A DNA stretch of 54,492 nucleotides from a virus (IMGVR_UViG_3300035670_000271:1-54492); one strand, 5' to 3'; numbered from the stretch's first letter, positions 22,882 through 29,584 are shown. A program made the numbers and translations. The notes: a model not told the origin generated them from the sequence alone.

Positions 22882-22920
22882 GTCGAACAAAAAGTCAACA
22901 ATTTGTCAACAATTTGTCAC
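22882..22920. repeat. Tandem 11-bp repeats, parC-like
   Basis: GTCAACAATTT occurs twice in direct tandem (22894-22904, 22905-22915), preceded by a diverged unit GTCGAACAAAAA and followed by a partial GTCAC. The array ends 16 bases before the actin start. Type II partition systems carry ParR-binding direct repeats of about this length at this place. Confidence 0.65.
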
Positions 22921-22935
22921 GAGAGAGGTGAACAC

Positions 22936-24033
22936 ATGAAAACAGACAGTCAGAATATTTGGGTCAACATAGACCCAGGGACATCAACGATTAAAGTCTC
23001 GGCCACGCATAATCCGTCCGACCCGTCAACATATTATCGCTTTTCGTTTCTCAACATGGGACTGAGATGCGGGCAGGATGCCATGCTCGGCTCAGAAGAG
23101 TCGTGTATTCTGTCGCCATTCCAGGGTATTGTCGGCGAGCATGTTGCGCCGCTTGACCCAGAAAACCAGATCGTCCTTGACAACGATTGGACAGACGAGC
23201 GGTTGATGTTGCAACTCTTCTGGGCTATCAACCACGCTTGCGACACGTTCTCGCTCGGAAACGCTGTCAACGTTCATCTCGCGATTGCGCTCCCGGCAGC
23301 CAACATCAGCGCAGGGAAGCAACTCAAGAAATATTTGGAGACGCATGTCTGGCCGGGAAAGAATGCCAGCGATAAATCAGTCTTGCGTGAGCTAACAATT
23401 GACGTTACAGTCCGTGAGCAATCCGCGTATGTGCTCACAAGTCAGATTTATGCAATACATGGCAAGGGGAACCACGTAGTGCTGAGTGACGAACGGGGGC
23501 GGCAACTGCTCAAAAATGCGCCGGTCATGGTGTTACAATTCGGGTCAAAAACTATCGAGATCGCCATTATGACGACGCCGACAGACGTCAAGATGGAGTC
23601 AATATTTCTTGGGACGTTTAACCTCGTGGAACGTCTGAAAACTGAGGCGTACCGACTGACTGGAAAAAATTTCACACGCGTCGACTTGATCAAGTGGACT
23701 ATCGACGGAACACTGTCATATACCTCGTATGAGGATGGCCGAGTGACCGTTGATGCCAGTACAGAAGTCACGGACATTCTGTGCGGGCTGTTGCAAGAGC
23801 GGGCATTTACGCAAGGGATGCGACGCCTCATCAACAAGTATCAACCGAAAACCTGTCTTCTGTCTGGCGGCACAGCATTACGAGTGGGGGAAACATTTCA
23901 GTCCATGTATTCACATCTGTTCGAAAATTGTGAACCGGTCACGGATGATAAAGGCAATCATGACGTGCTCCTTTCCCTCCTGAGCGGGATGGAAAAAGAC
24001 ATGCTCAAAAAAGCCGGGAGGGTAGCCGAATGA
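22936..24033 (+). CDS. ParM-like actin ATPase for plasmid segregation
   Basis: A 365-residue actin-fold protein starting MKTDSQNIWVNIDPGTST; ATG 22936 has GAGAGAGGTG upstream. Nucleotide motifs: phosphate-1 IDPGTSTIK (12-20), phosphate-2 LQFGSKTIEIA (200-210, with Gln where ParM usually has Asp), adenosine motif LLSGGTALRVG (308-318). ParM-type filaments push plasmid copies apart when capped by a ParR-centromere complex. The operon organisation (repeats, actin, small ORF with ATGA overlap) matches parCMR. The Gln substitution could affect hydrolysis. Confidence 0.82.
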   Translation: MKTDSQNIWVNIDPGTSTIKVSATHNPSDPSTYYRFSFLNMGLRCGQDAMLGSEESCILSPFQGIVGEHVAPLDPENQIVLDNDWTDERLMLQLFWAINHACDTFSLGNAVNVHLAIALPAANISAGKQLKKYLETHVWPGKNASDKSVLRELTIDVTVREQSAYVLTSQIYAIHGKGNHVVLSDERGRQLLKNAPVMVLQFGSKTIEIAIMTTPTDVKMESIFLGTFNLVERLKTEAYRLTGKNFTRVDLIKWTIDGTLSYTSYEDGRVTVDASTEVTDILCGLLQERAFTQGMRRLINKYQPKTCLLSGGTALRVGETFQSMYSHLFENCEPVTDDKGNHDVLLSLLSGMEKDMLKKAGRVAE

Positions 24034-24284
24034 AAAATGCGCGGCGTGAAAAATTTCTTGTCTACGTCCAGCCTGGGCACTTAGAACGATGGGAAGAATT
24101 AGTGAAGCGATGCGGGGGGTTTTCCCCCGCCATGAATCATCTGTTGACACTTTACGAGATGATCCATTATTCACAAATTCCAGTCTATAAAGTCAACGAG
24201 CCGCAAACAGGGCAAACCGAAAGCGGGAATGAGGCGGCTGACATGGCAGTCAAGGTGGAAGAAACCGTTGAATGGAGGTTTTGA
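24030..24284 (+). CDS. ParR-like centromere-binding adaptor
   Basis: An 84-residue protein that starts by ATGA overlap with the actin gene. MKNARREKFLVYVQPGHLERW resembles a ribbon-helix-helix strand, followed by the helix FSPAMNHLLTLYEMIHYS; the C-terminal tail is acidic and flexible, as in ParR proteins where the tail contacts the actin filament. Assignment is mainly by position and this architecture; sequence identity in ParR is always low. Confidence 0.65.
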   Translation: MKNARREKFLVYVQPGHLERWEELVKRCGGFSPAMNHLLTLYEMIHYSQIPVYKVNEPQTGQTESGNEAADMAVKVEETVEWRF

Positions 24285-24285
24285 G

Positions 24286-25638
24286 ATGCAAAAAAATAAA
24301 AATATCGTCGTCTATGCGTTTTTAGCGGTCGCGATAACCATGATCGCCGCCTCGCTCTATCAAAAAGGTGAAATGTGGGTCAAACGGCAAGCCTTCGGCG
24401 ATGTCTTTGACGCGCAATTGGTCAGGGTGTCGGAAAAGGAGGCTGAACTCCGTGTCGCACAACTCGACATGGAGTTGGAGCGCATTGCATATAAGCGATC
24501 TCGGATAGGTGAGACGTCCGCCAAAATCCACAGTATCATTCTTATCCTGATTTGTGGCGGGTTTTTGGTCACGGGGTTGTATGCGACACCGATTTCGTTA
24601 GCTCACCTGCGGGCGAATTCTGTCATTGAACAGCATATCGGGTCATCTGTGTTGCGTATCCACTTCCAGACGGTCAAGAGTCCTGACTTTGCGCAGTTCA
24701 TGGGATTAGTCGCGCATATTGAAGGTGTGAGAGCGCAGAATCCTGAGAAGGCGCTTGAGATGTCATTGCAACTCACAAAAGCGATTACGGGCAGACTTGC
24801 CGCGTTGCCACATCCAGTCCAGTCAAGCTCATCTGCTGCGATGCCACAATTGACGCCCGTGCCGACGTTCCGCCAACTCTATGATGCCGGAAAAGTCGCG
24901 CCTGGTCAACCCCTCTGCATGGGTTTTTGTCAAGGGGAGCCGCAAAATAGAAGCATCAATGAAATCAGAAGCATGGCCGTCGCAGGAGCACAGGGCAGCG
25001 GAAAAACCCTGTCGATTGCGTACCTGATTACAAGCCTGTTGTCAATCGAAAAAGACTCGCAAGGTTTTGTGATCGATCCTCATCACAAGCATCATGAAGG
25101 GCTATGGTCGTACATCTCTCCATTGGAGCAGACTGGAAGGTTGACGCGGGTAGGAGAATTTGAATGCCGGGAGCGGATGGAATGGCTACAAGATCGGCTT
25201 GACGCTCGTCTTAATGACCAAGAGCCATCAACGTCTCTCATCTTTTTTGTTATTGACGAACTTCCCGCAATCGGCAAGATTGACATTTTTCAGCAATCAA
25301 TCTTACCCGTGCTTTCGCGTTGTGTCTCTGAAAGCCGAAAGGCAAGAATTCTCTTCATCGGCGCTGGGACACGCTGGCAGGCGTCTAATTTTGGCGGAGA
25401 CGCTTCAATTCGTCAGACTCTATCATCCCTATGGGTTCACAAGACTAAGCCGTCTCAAGCCGAATTTTTGCTTGAGGATTCGCAAGATCGGAAACTCGTT
25501 AAAGCATTGAAGTCGCCGGGGCAGGCACTCTTGGCAACCGCAAACAGTAGTGACCCAAGCATCGTGACAGTGCCGCTCATTACTAAAAGCGATATTCTCA
25601 CGGTAGCTCAGGCGTTACAACCAAAAGAGGGGTCATGA
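24286..25638 (+). CDS. Membrane-anchored FtsK/TraD-like P-loop ATPase
   Basis: A 450-residue protein with two transmembrane helices (about 7-26 and 82-100) flanking a charged coiled coil, then a cytoplasmic motor domain with Walker A GAQGSGKT (234-241) and Walker B LIFFVIDELP (318-327). VIDPHHKHH after Walker A resembles HerA/TraD-like coupling ATPases. It is co-transcribed with the par genes (ribosome site GGAGG). It could pump plasmid DNA at division or act as a conjugation-like coupling protein; no relaxase is present, so a segregation or DNA-translocation role is favoured. Confidence 0.75.
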   Translation: MQKNKNIVVYAFLAVAITMIAASLYQKGEMWVKRQAFGDVFDAQLVRVSEKEAELRVAQLDMELERIAYKRSRIGETSAKIHSIILILICGGFLVTGLYATPISLAHLRANSVIEQHIGSSVLRIHFQTVKSPDFAQFMGLVAHIEGVRAQNPEKALEMSLQLTKAITGRLAALPHPVQSSSSAAMPQLTPVPTFRQLYDAGKVAPGQPLCMGFCQGEPQNRSINEIRSMAVAGAQGSGKTLSIAYLITSLLSIEKDSQGFVIDPHHKHHEGLWSYISPLEQTGRLTRVGEFECRERMEWLQDRLDARLNDQEPSTSLIFFVIDELPAIGKIDIFQQSILPVLSRCVSESRKARILFIGAGTRWQASNFGGDASIRQTLSSLWVHKTKPSQAEFLLEDSQDRKLVKALKSPGQALLATANSSDPSIVTVPLITKSDILTVAQALQPKEGS

Positions 25639-25664
25639 TTCTTCCTCCCGCGTCTCACTCGACG

Positions 25665-25718
25665 CATAACGACAGCTTCAGCGGCGAAGAGGGGTGAGCC
25701 ACTCAAGCTGTCGTTAAT
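25665..25718. other. attC-like site at the distal end of the array
   Basis: TAACGACAGCTT (25667-25678) and AAGCTGTCGTTA (25705-25716) are perfect inverted arms around 26 bases. The left arm resembles the site at 30335 but the right arm is an exact complement and lacks unpaired bases. It follows the par operon end by 30 bases and marks the end of the array. Confidence 0.65.
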
Positions 25719-25720
25719 GA

Positions 25721-25924
25721 TTATTCTTCCCCGCGCCCCTCTGCTATCGTATTATGTTGTCGAATCATTGCCTGTGCATATATTACCGCATGGGTATAAT
25801 CATTTCTTAACGCAATTGATATGCCTCCTAATGGTTGCCATCCTTCACGTATCTTTTGTTTTACATTTTGTTGTAATATTCTGGAAGAGTTCCATTCCTC
25901 AATATGATAATCAACAATATTCAT
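25721..25924 (-). CDS. DUF1737-like cassette protein
   Basis: A 67-residue protein starting MNIVDYHIEEWNS at ATG 25924 (AGGTG upstream). The pattern KIREGWQPLGGISIAL, then a short strand and YAQAMIRQ, matches the DUF1737 family (typically ending in GWQPLGG.s and YQAMV). Function of the family is unknown. Its stop lies 3 bases from the attC-like site, as for other cassettes. Confidence 0.72.
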   Translation of the reverse strand: MNIVDYHIEEWNSSRILQQNVKQKIREGWQPLGGISIALRNDYTHAVIYAQAMIRQHNTIAEGRGEE

Positions 25925-25951
25925 CGTAATTTGCACCTATTATTAAATATG

Positions 25952-26034
25952 CCTAACAAGCCGCATGAGCGGCGAAAACCGCCTGGACGCTGTTCATCTT
26001 GGTTAATAGTTCCCGGCGGTTTTCGTCCGCTCTA
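25952..26034. other. Truncated attC site (right core missing)
   Basis: Left end CTAACAAGCCGCATGAGCGG and inner arms CGAAAACCGCC / GGCGGTTTTCG are intact, but after GTCCGCTC the expected ATGCGATTGTTAG is replaced by TAAGGGAACTTGG. Recombination at the right core should be impossible. Confidence 0.8.
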
Positions 26035-26070
26035 AGGGAACTTGGTTCACCATATTCTATCACTTAAACT

Positions 26071-26143
26071 GTGAACGGAGGCATAACGCGCTGAGGCCGC
26101 GCCATGCCTCCGTTCACACAATGATTAGTCTTCGCGCCCCGTG
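26071..26143. other. Hybrid attC remnant with a 14-bp inverted repeat
   Basis: CATAACGCGCTGAGGCCGCG resembles the left arm of the site at 31786, and CGTGTTAGC the right core. The middle is replaced: GTGAACGGAGGCAT (26071-26084) and ATGCCTCCGTTCAC (26104-26117) form a new perfect hairpin. The upstream gene reads into it. Confidence 0.6.
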
Positions 26144-26397
26144 TTAGCAATTTCAGCGCCAACCTGAAATGCCATATCACACGCCTCATCAGAAACATAA
26201 TCCAACTCAGAAAAACCGCTCAACGAATATCCTATAAGTTGCGCAAATTGTTCTCTGTCCTCTCGACAAAAAGGCATTCGCGCTATTTGATTCAAATCAA
26301 AAGGGCCGTCATTAAGCAAAAAACGTACAATTCTATTTTCAACAAATCTTAGAATTCCTTTCTCGTCGATTTCTATTGATTGTAAAGGGTGTCTCAT
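26125..26397 (-). CDS. Cassette protein of unknown function
   Basis: A 90-residue acidic protein (MRHPLQSIEIDEKGILRFVE) with the ribosome site GGAGGAAC. Features: FVENRIVRFLLND and YVSDEACDMAFQVGAEI. Its stop lies inside the hybrid attC, giving the tail NTGRED encoded by the recombination site. No family recognised. Confidence 0.68.
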   Translation of the reverse strand: MRHPLQSIEIDEKGILRFVENRIVRFLLNDGPFDLNQIARMPFCREDREQFAQLIGYSLSGFSELDYVSDEACDMAFQVGAEIANTGRED

Positions 26398-26530
26398 TCT
26401 GTTCCTCCGTAATTAGAACTTTATCCCAATTCGCTCAGGCGTGTCTTGATACGCATTATTAAGAGCATTCTGGAAACTACCTCTTCCGATATTGACTTCG
26501 TATCCTTCTGATTGTCTCCTTTAAAATATT
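26398..26530. other. Possible gene fragment between cassettes
   Basis: On the minus strand one frame reads EGYEVNIGRGSFQNALNNAY onward to a stop (about 34 residues) after an AAGGAG, but has no start codon. It looks like the remains of a small cassette gene whose start was lost, or a chance frame. Confidence 0.3.
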
Positions 26531-26627
26531 GCTAACAACGTGCATGAGCGGCGAAAACCGCCTGTGTGCTGTTCATTATTGTGAATCTCGCCCGGCGGTT
26601 TTCGTCCGATCCATGCGATTGTTAGAA
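26531..26627. other. attC site
   Basis: Left GCTAACAACGTGCATGAGC, right CCATGCGATTGTTAGAA, with inner arms CGAAAACCGCC and GGCGGTTTTCG. The right arm has extra unpaired bases after GCAT and after CGG. Follows the methyltransferase gene, whose stop lies inside the site. Confidence 0.9.
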
Positions 26628-27445
26628 CGCTCATCTCCCATACTAAAAAGATTCTGCTGCCGCGTGTCCTTCTCGATACGCTGACACGCTTTCTCAAAGA
26701 TTTCCGAGTCTTTCTCCATGCCGATCCATCGTCTGCCGGTTCTAAACGCGGCAACGGCTGTTGTCCCTGAGCCGATCACGTTGTCAAGCACCGTGTCGCC
26801 TTCATTCGTATAGGTTCTGATGAGATATTCAAACAGCGCAACCGGCTTCTGTGTTGAATGTATTGTTAACCCTGATTTTGTTGAGTTGAAAAAATCAGAC
26901 TCAGTTTTTACAGAAAATACTGAACGAGGGAGCCTTGATCCGTCTTTACTTCCTGACTCCTTTATTGGTGAAAATTCCCCATAGTTTCCATTCCGCTTTT
27001 GACGATATTTCTCATTCTTAAAGCTTGGTGTAGTCAACATGAATTTCTGTGGATGATACACGGGTAAACTCTTATAAAACACAAGGATATTTTCATGCCC
27101 TCGCAACGGCATCCTGTTTGAATTCAAAAATCCTGTCGCAATCGACTTCTCCCATACTAAATCGTACCGAAACAGCTTATGATTCGACACGACAAGAAAG
27201 CTGGTGAACGGTTCAGCCGCAGTCAATACAATCGCACCATTCTGTTTGATGATGCGCTCGTACTGTTCCCATAGTGGAGCAAACGGAATAACGACATCCC
27301 ACTTATTTTGAGTCGTGCCATACGGTAAGTCAGCAAGAATCATGTCGATGGAACTGTCAGGAATATCTTGCATTAATTCCAAACAGTCTCCTTCGTAAAT
27401 GATACCATGCTCAAAGTCTTGCTCTCTCACTGGCTGAGTCTCCAT
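26576..27445 (-). CDS. DNA methyltransferase (cassette)
   Basis: About 289 residues from METQPVREQDFEHGIIYEGD at ATG 27445. Motif IV DLPYGTTQNKWD (about 39-50) and a later motif I DNVIGSGTTAVAAFRTGRR (about 225-243) place it in the class with motif IV before motif I (beta-type N6-adenine/N4-cytosine). HSTQKP marks motif X-like region. It modifies DNA in a sequence-specific way, probably to protect the phage from host restriction; no paired nuclease is in this cassette. The C-terminal tail NNRMDRTKTAGRDSQ is encoded by the attC. Confidence 0.85.
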   Translation of the reverse strand: METQPVREQDFEHGIIYEGDCLELMQDIPDSSIDMILADLPYGTTQNKWDVVIPFAPLWEQYERIIKQNGAIVLTAAEPFTSFLVVSNHKLFRYDLVWEKSIATGFLNSNRMPLRGHENILVFYKSLPVYHPQKFMLTTPSFKNEKYRQKRNGNYGEFSPIKESGSKDGSRLPRSVFSVKTESDFFNSTKSGLTIHSTQKPVALFEYLIRTYTNEGDTVLDNVIGSGTTAVAAFRTGRRWIGMEKDSEIFEKACQRIEKDTRQQNLFSMGDERSNNRMDRTKTAGRDSQ

Positions 27446-27451
27446 TTGCGT

Positions 27452-27549
27452 TCTAACAACGCGCATGAGCGGCGAAAACCGCCCTGTGCACTGTTCATCT
27501 TGGTTAATAGTCCCCGGCGGTTTTCGTCCGATCCATGCGATTGTTAGCC
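27452..27549. other. attC site
   Basis: Left TCTAACAACGCGCATGAGC, right CCATGCGATTGTTAGCC with the same CGAAAACCGCC inner arms as the site at 26531, and the same two unpaired right-arm bases. It ends the 69-residue cassette. Confidence 0.9.
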
Positions 27550-27753
27550 TTTTTCCATTATCTTGTCGATCAAAAACTTTACATCATTTTCATGGACATA
27601 CGAATCATCACGACACATGCTCCATGCGTAATCTTTCAACCCTAATTCCTCAACAGTGGGAATATCCCGTAAAACAAAAGCGGCTGTCGCTGGATCGTCC
27701 CGTGTCAGAAACTCTTGCGCCGTCGCAATAGCTTTTTTAGTATGCTCTGTCAT
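27544..27753 (-). CDS. Cassette protein of unknown function
   Basis: A 69-residue protein starting MTEHTKKAIATAQEFLTRDD at ATG 27753, with AAGGAAATG upstream; the longer frame crosses the next attC. TVEELGLKDYAWSMCRDDSY is the central part. Stop inside the attC. No family recognised. Confidence 0.68.
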   Translation of the reverse strand: MTEHTKKAIATAQEFLTRDDPATAAFVLRDIPTVEELGLKDYAWSMCRDDSYVHENDVKFLIDKIMEKG

Positions 27754-27771
27754 TTCCTTCACCTTTAAGTG

Positions 27772-27880
27772 GCTAACGCTTGTTTTGCACCTGACCCAAA
27801 AGGGCGGGCGCAACACGCTTGAAAGTAAACCACTAATTTTTATGCCCGCCCTTTTGGGTCAGGTGCAAAACATTGTTCGC
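27772..27880. other. attC site with perfectly paired arms
   Basis: GCTAACGCTTGTTTTGCAC and the complementary GTGCAAAACATTGTTCGC, with TGACCCAAAAGGGCGGGC in the arm. Unlike the other sites, about 29 consecutive base pairs form without any unpaired base, so strand choice by an integrase may be impaired. Confidence 0.85.
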
Positions 27881-28035
27881 AGGCGTTTTGTGTATTCAAC
27901 ACGACTGCCGTGTTTTTGGTACTTCTGACACCCGCTAAGATGTCAGGTTGCCATCTCGGTTCGGTACGTTGACCGGTGCGTTACCTCACGAAAGCTCTAC
28001 ATGAGAGCAACACTTCACGCCTGCGAACGCATTGT
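27875..28035. other. Gene-less cassette with structured-RNA-like hairpins
   Basis: No open frame of note. GTTCGCAGGCGT (27875-27886) and ACGCCTGCGAAC (28018-28029) are perfect inverted ends. Inside are short hairpins: ACACG/CGTGT, TGACA/TGTCA and GCTCT/AGAGC. It ends with GCGAACGCATTGTTATGC, a left core joined directly to a right core, resembling a collapsed attC. It may encode a structured RNA or be a non-autonomous element. Confidence 0.45.
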
Positions 28036-28087
28036 TATGCAACTTGTTTATATTGTTAGACATACGAACACTATCCACAGGAGAAAG

Positions 28088-28187
28088 CATAACGACTGCG
28101 ATAACGCGCTGAAGACGCGCCTGCACAGACGCTCGTTCAATGTTAATCTTGCTGCGCGGCTTCAGTCGCGTTCATTGCTTTGTTAGC
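28088..28187. other. attC site
   Basis: Left CATAACGACTGCGATAACG, right CGTTCATTGCTTTGTTAGC; inner arms CTGAAGACGCGC and GCGCGGCTTCAG (one mismatch). Right arm again has two unpaired bases. The preceding gene ends inside it. Confidence 0.88.
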
Positions 28188-28451
28188 AATCTGTTCATAT
28201 TTTAAACCATGTGCTCTATGCGCTGCATTTACTGTCTCAAGCGTCGTTTCACACCAATGAAACAAAGGATGATCTTGATTTTTGCACATCCAAGAATCCT
28301 GCAATAATTTTATTTGTTCTTCTATGCGCGATAGATAATCATGAATGCTCATTTTATTAACTCTATCATGAGAATCTGAATGGCAAAAATCAGAAAATCT
28401 TTGTTCTTCTGCGCCCCTATTATATCCGTGACCCCATTGTTTCTTGCCCAT
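28143..28451 (-). CDS. Cassette protein with attC-encoded tail
   Basis: A 102-residue protein (MGKKQWGHGYNRGAEEQRFS) with AAAGGA upstream. It is charged and helical with several His and two Cys (WMCKNQDHPLFHWCETTLE). The C-terminus MNATEAAQQD is encoded by the attC arm, the signature of genes that end inside the site. No family recognised. Confidence 0.68.
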   Translation of the reverse strand: MGKKQWGHGYNRGAEEQRFSDFCHSDSHDRVNKMSIHDYLSRIEEQIKLLQDSWMCKNQDHPLFHWCETTLETVNAAHRAHGLKYEQIANKAMNATEAAQQD

Positions 28452-28474
28452 ACATATCCTTTCGTTCTAAGATT

Positions 28475-28570
28475 GCTAACAACGCGCATGAGCGGCGAAA
28501 ACCGCCTGGACGCTGTTCATTATTGGTAATCTCGCCCGACGGTTTTCGTCCGATCTATGCGATTGTTATT
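28475..28570. other. attC site
   Basis: Left GCTAACAACGCGCATGAGC, right TCTATGCGATTGTTATT, with inner arms CGAAAACCGCC and ACGGTTTTCG (one mismatch). Same family as 26531, 27452 and 31363. Confidence 0.9.
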
Positions 28571-28772
28571 CGTCCTTATCAATACATTCAATTTCTACTT
28601 TGCCGTTTGATTTGATAATAAATACAAACCTTTTTGATTTAGCATTTTCATGCGTTAAATCAAAACGCTGGCGCAATTCAGCAGGGATTGTCATCTGCCA
28701 ATGCTCTGATGTTTTCCCCTGGCTGACTCTTATAGCAATAGGTTTTGATTTGATTTCAAATTGTGGACTCAT
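28566..28772 (-). CDS. AbrB/SpoVT-like DNA-binding protein (cassette, second gene)
   Basis: A 68-residue protein starting MSPQFEIKSKPIAIRVSQGK at ATG 28772 by ATGA overlap with the upstream gene. HWQMTIPAELRQRFDL resembles the swapped-hairpin AbrB signature (usual form: ITIP.elR..lgL), followed by RFVFIIKSNGKVEIE. Such proteins often act as antitoxins or autorepressors; the promoter upstream has a palindrome in its spacer. Together with the 73-residue gene before it, this could be a toxin-antitoxin pair, unproven. Confidence 0.65.
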   Translation of the reverse strand: MSPQFEIKSKPIAIRVSQGKTSEHWQMTIPAELRQRFDLTHENAKSKRFVFIIKSNGKVEIECIDKDE

Positions 28773-28990
28773 GCCGGTATTTTGCCCCCAGGCCAAAATT
28801 TACGATACTGTGATGCTTCGTAATCAGCTTGCCAGTATTCCTTTTGCGCTAATTCGTAACAATGCTTTAGCCCAGGAGATACCCTCCCGTGTTTTTTTGC
28901 GTCGTCTACCATTTCTTTATGCGCTTCCCGTCTTTTCTTGACGGCTTTATCCAAATCTTTTTTCACGTTACGCCATGCACGGTATCCCAT
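28769..28990 (-). CDS. Cassette protein of unknown function (first gene of a pair)
   Basis: A 73-residue, very basic helical protein (MGYRAWRNVKKDLDKAVKKR). It has GGGGGAAATATA before ATG 28990 and its own strong promoter at 29054-29082. It is coupled to the AbrB-like gene. Charge and partner suggest a toxin or a DNA/RNA-binding factor, but there is no recognised family. Confidence 0.62.
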   Translation of the reverse strand: MGYRAWRNVKKDLDKAVKKRREAHKEMVDDAKKHGRVSPGLKHCYELAQKEYWQADYEASQYRKFWPGGKIPA

Positions 28991-29053
28991 TATATTTCCC
29001 CCATTTCTTGTTTGAGTTCTTTCAACGTCTATACGTTCACTTAACTAATATAC

Positions 29054-29082
29054 AGTATAATATACCGACAGGTATTTGTCAA
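29054..29082 (-). promoter_or_regulatory. Cassette-borne promoter with operator
   Basis: TTGACA (29082-29077), exactly 17 bases, TATACT (29059-29054). The spacer contains ATACC and GGTAT inverted around 4 bases (29062-29075). It drives the two-gene AbrB-like cassette, so this cassette does not depend on an array promoter. Confidence 0.8.
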
Positions 29083-29147
29083 GCGTTTATCAAAAATATT
29101 TACTCTCAGGTGTGATTTTTTCAATAAACGCTGCAAACAGGAAGACG

Positions 29148-29246
29148 GATAACGAGCGCATAACCGGCTTTGGAGGGCGCGTGCTCACTTCACCACGAGG
29201 TGAAATTCCCCGCGCCCTCCAAAGTCCGGTTCATGCGTTTGTTATG
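29148..29246. other. attC site
   Basis: Left GATAACGAGCGCATAACCGG, right CCGGTTCATGCGTTTGTTATG, with arms TTTGGAGGGCGCG / CGCGCCCTCCAAA. Two unpaired right-arm bases. Nearly the same sequence as the site at 35735. Confidence 0.9.
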
Positions 29247-29299
29247 ACTTCGGTTTATTTTGCGATTGCTACAATACGATCTTTCTTGAATTTACGCTC

Positions 29300-29352
29300 G
29301 CACCATGTTAGTGTTCCGGCGCGGTTTCAGTCGCGTTCATTGCAGTGTTATA
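29300..29352. other. Half attC site (right arm only)
   Basis: GGCGCGGTTTCAGTCGCGTTCATTGC and GTGTTATATC match the right arm of sites such as 28088-28187, but no complementary left arm lies within the following bases on the left. It directly abuts the intact site at 29148-29246, so a deletion or illegitimate recombination has fused two cassettes. Confidence 0.65.
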
Positions 29353-29559
29353 TCACCCACCACCTGCCACAGCTTTTCCGAATGATTCTTTCACAGAATG
29401 GACAGATAATTCTCCCCAAATGCAAGGATCGTAAGTCATTTCTTTTTTGATGATTTCCTGCGCTTCTTCTAATGATTCAGCAATAGCGAACGCTAACCCA
29501 GAAGTATAGTCAGGAGAAAACCCTTCCCAAACATATAATTGTAATTTATTTTTTGCCAT
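29353..29559 (-). CDS. Cassette protein of unknown function
   Basis: A 68-residue protein (MAKNKLQLYVWEGFSPDYTS) with GGAGGGAATC upstream. LAFAIAESLEEAQEIIKKEM follows; the pattern of a short beta strand, a helix and WGELSVH resembles small immunity-like or DUF-type cassette proteins, but I cannot name it. It ends next to the half attC. Confidence 0.66.
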   Translation of the reverse strand: MAKNKLQLYVWEGFSPDYTSGLAFAIAESLEEAQEIIKKEMTYDPCIWGELSVHSVKESFGKAVAGGG

Positions 29560-29584
29560 GATTCCCTCCGCTCGTAGTTAGTGA

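Larger units (their letters stand above)
22534..22935. other. Divergent control region between early and par operons
   Basis: This 402-base gap has no gene. It holds the minus-strand early promoter (22669-22697), a stretch of A/T-rich DNA (22700-22820), a 26-bp palindrome and tandem repeats just upstream of the actin gene. A weak plus-strand promoter may be TTGATA near 22792 with TATAAA near 22812 (short, 15-base spacer). Confidence 0.7.

Noticed and set aside
27875-28035. Hammerhead or other self-cleaving ribozyme in the gene-less cassette
   Set aside because: The hammerhead core CUGAUGA is absent on both strands and no other ribozyme core could be placed by eye. Kept only as a structured element.
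27772-28187. Group IIC-attC intron or IS insertion
   Set aside because: No reverse transcriptase, domain V or transposase is encoded, and the segment is too short.
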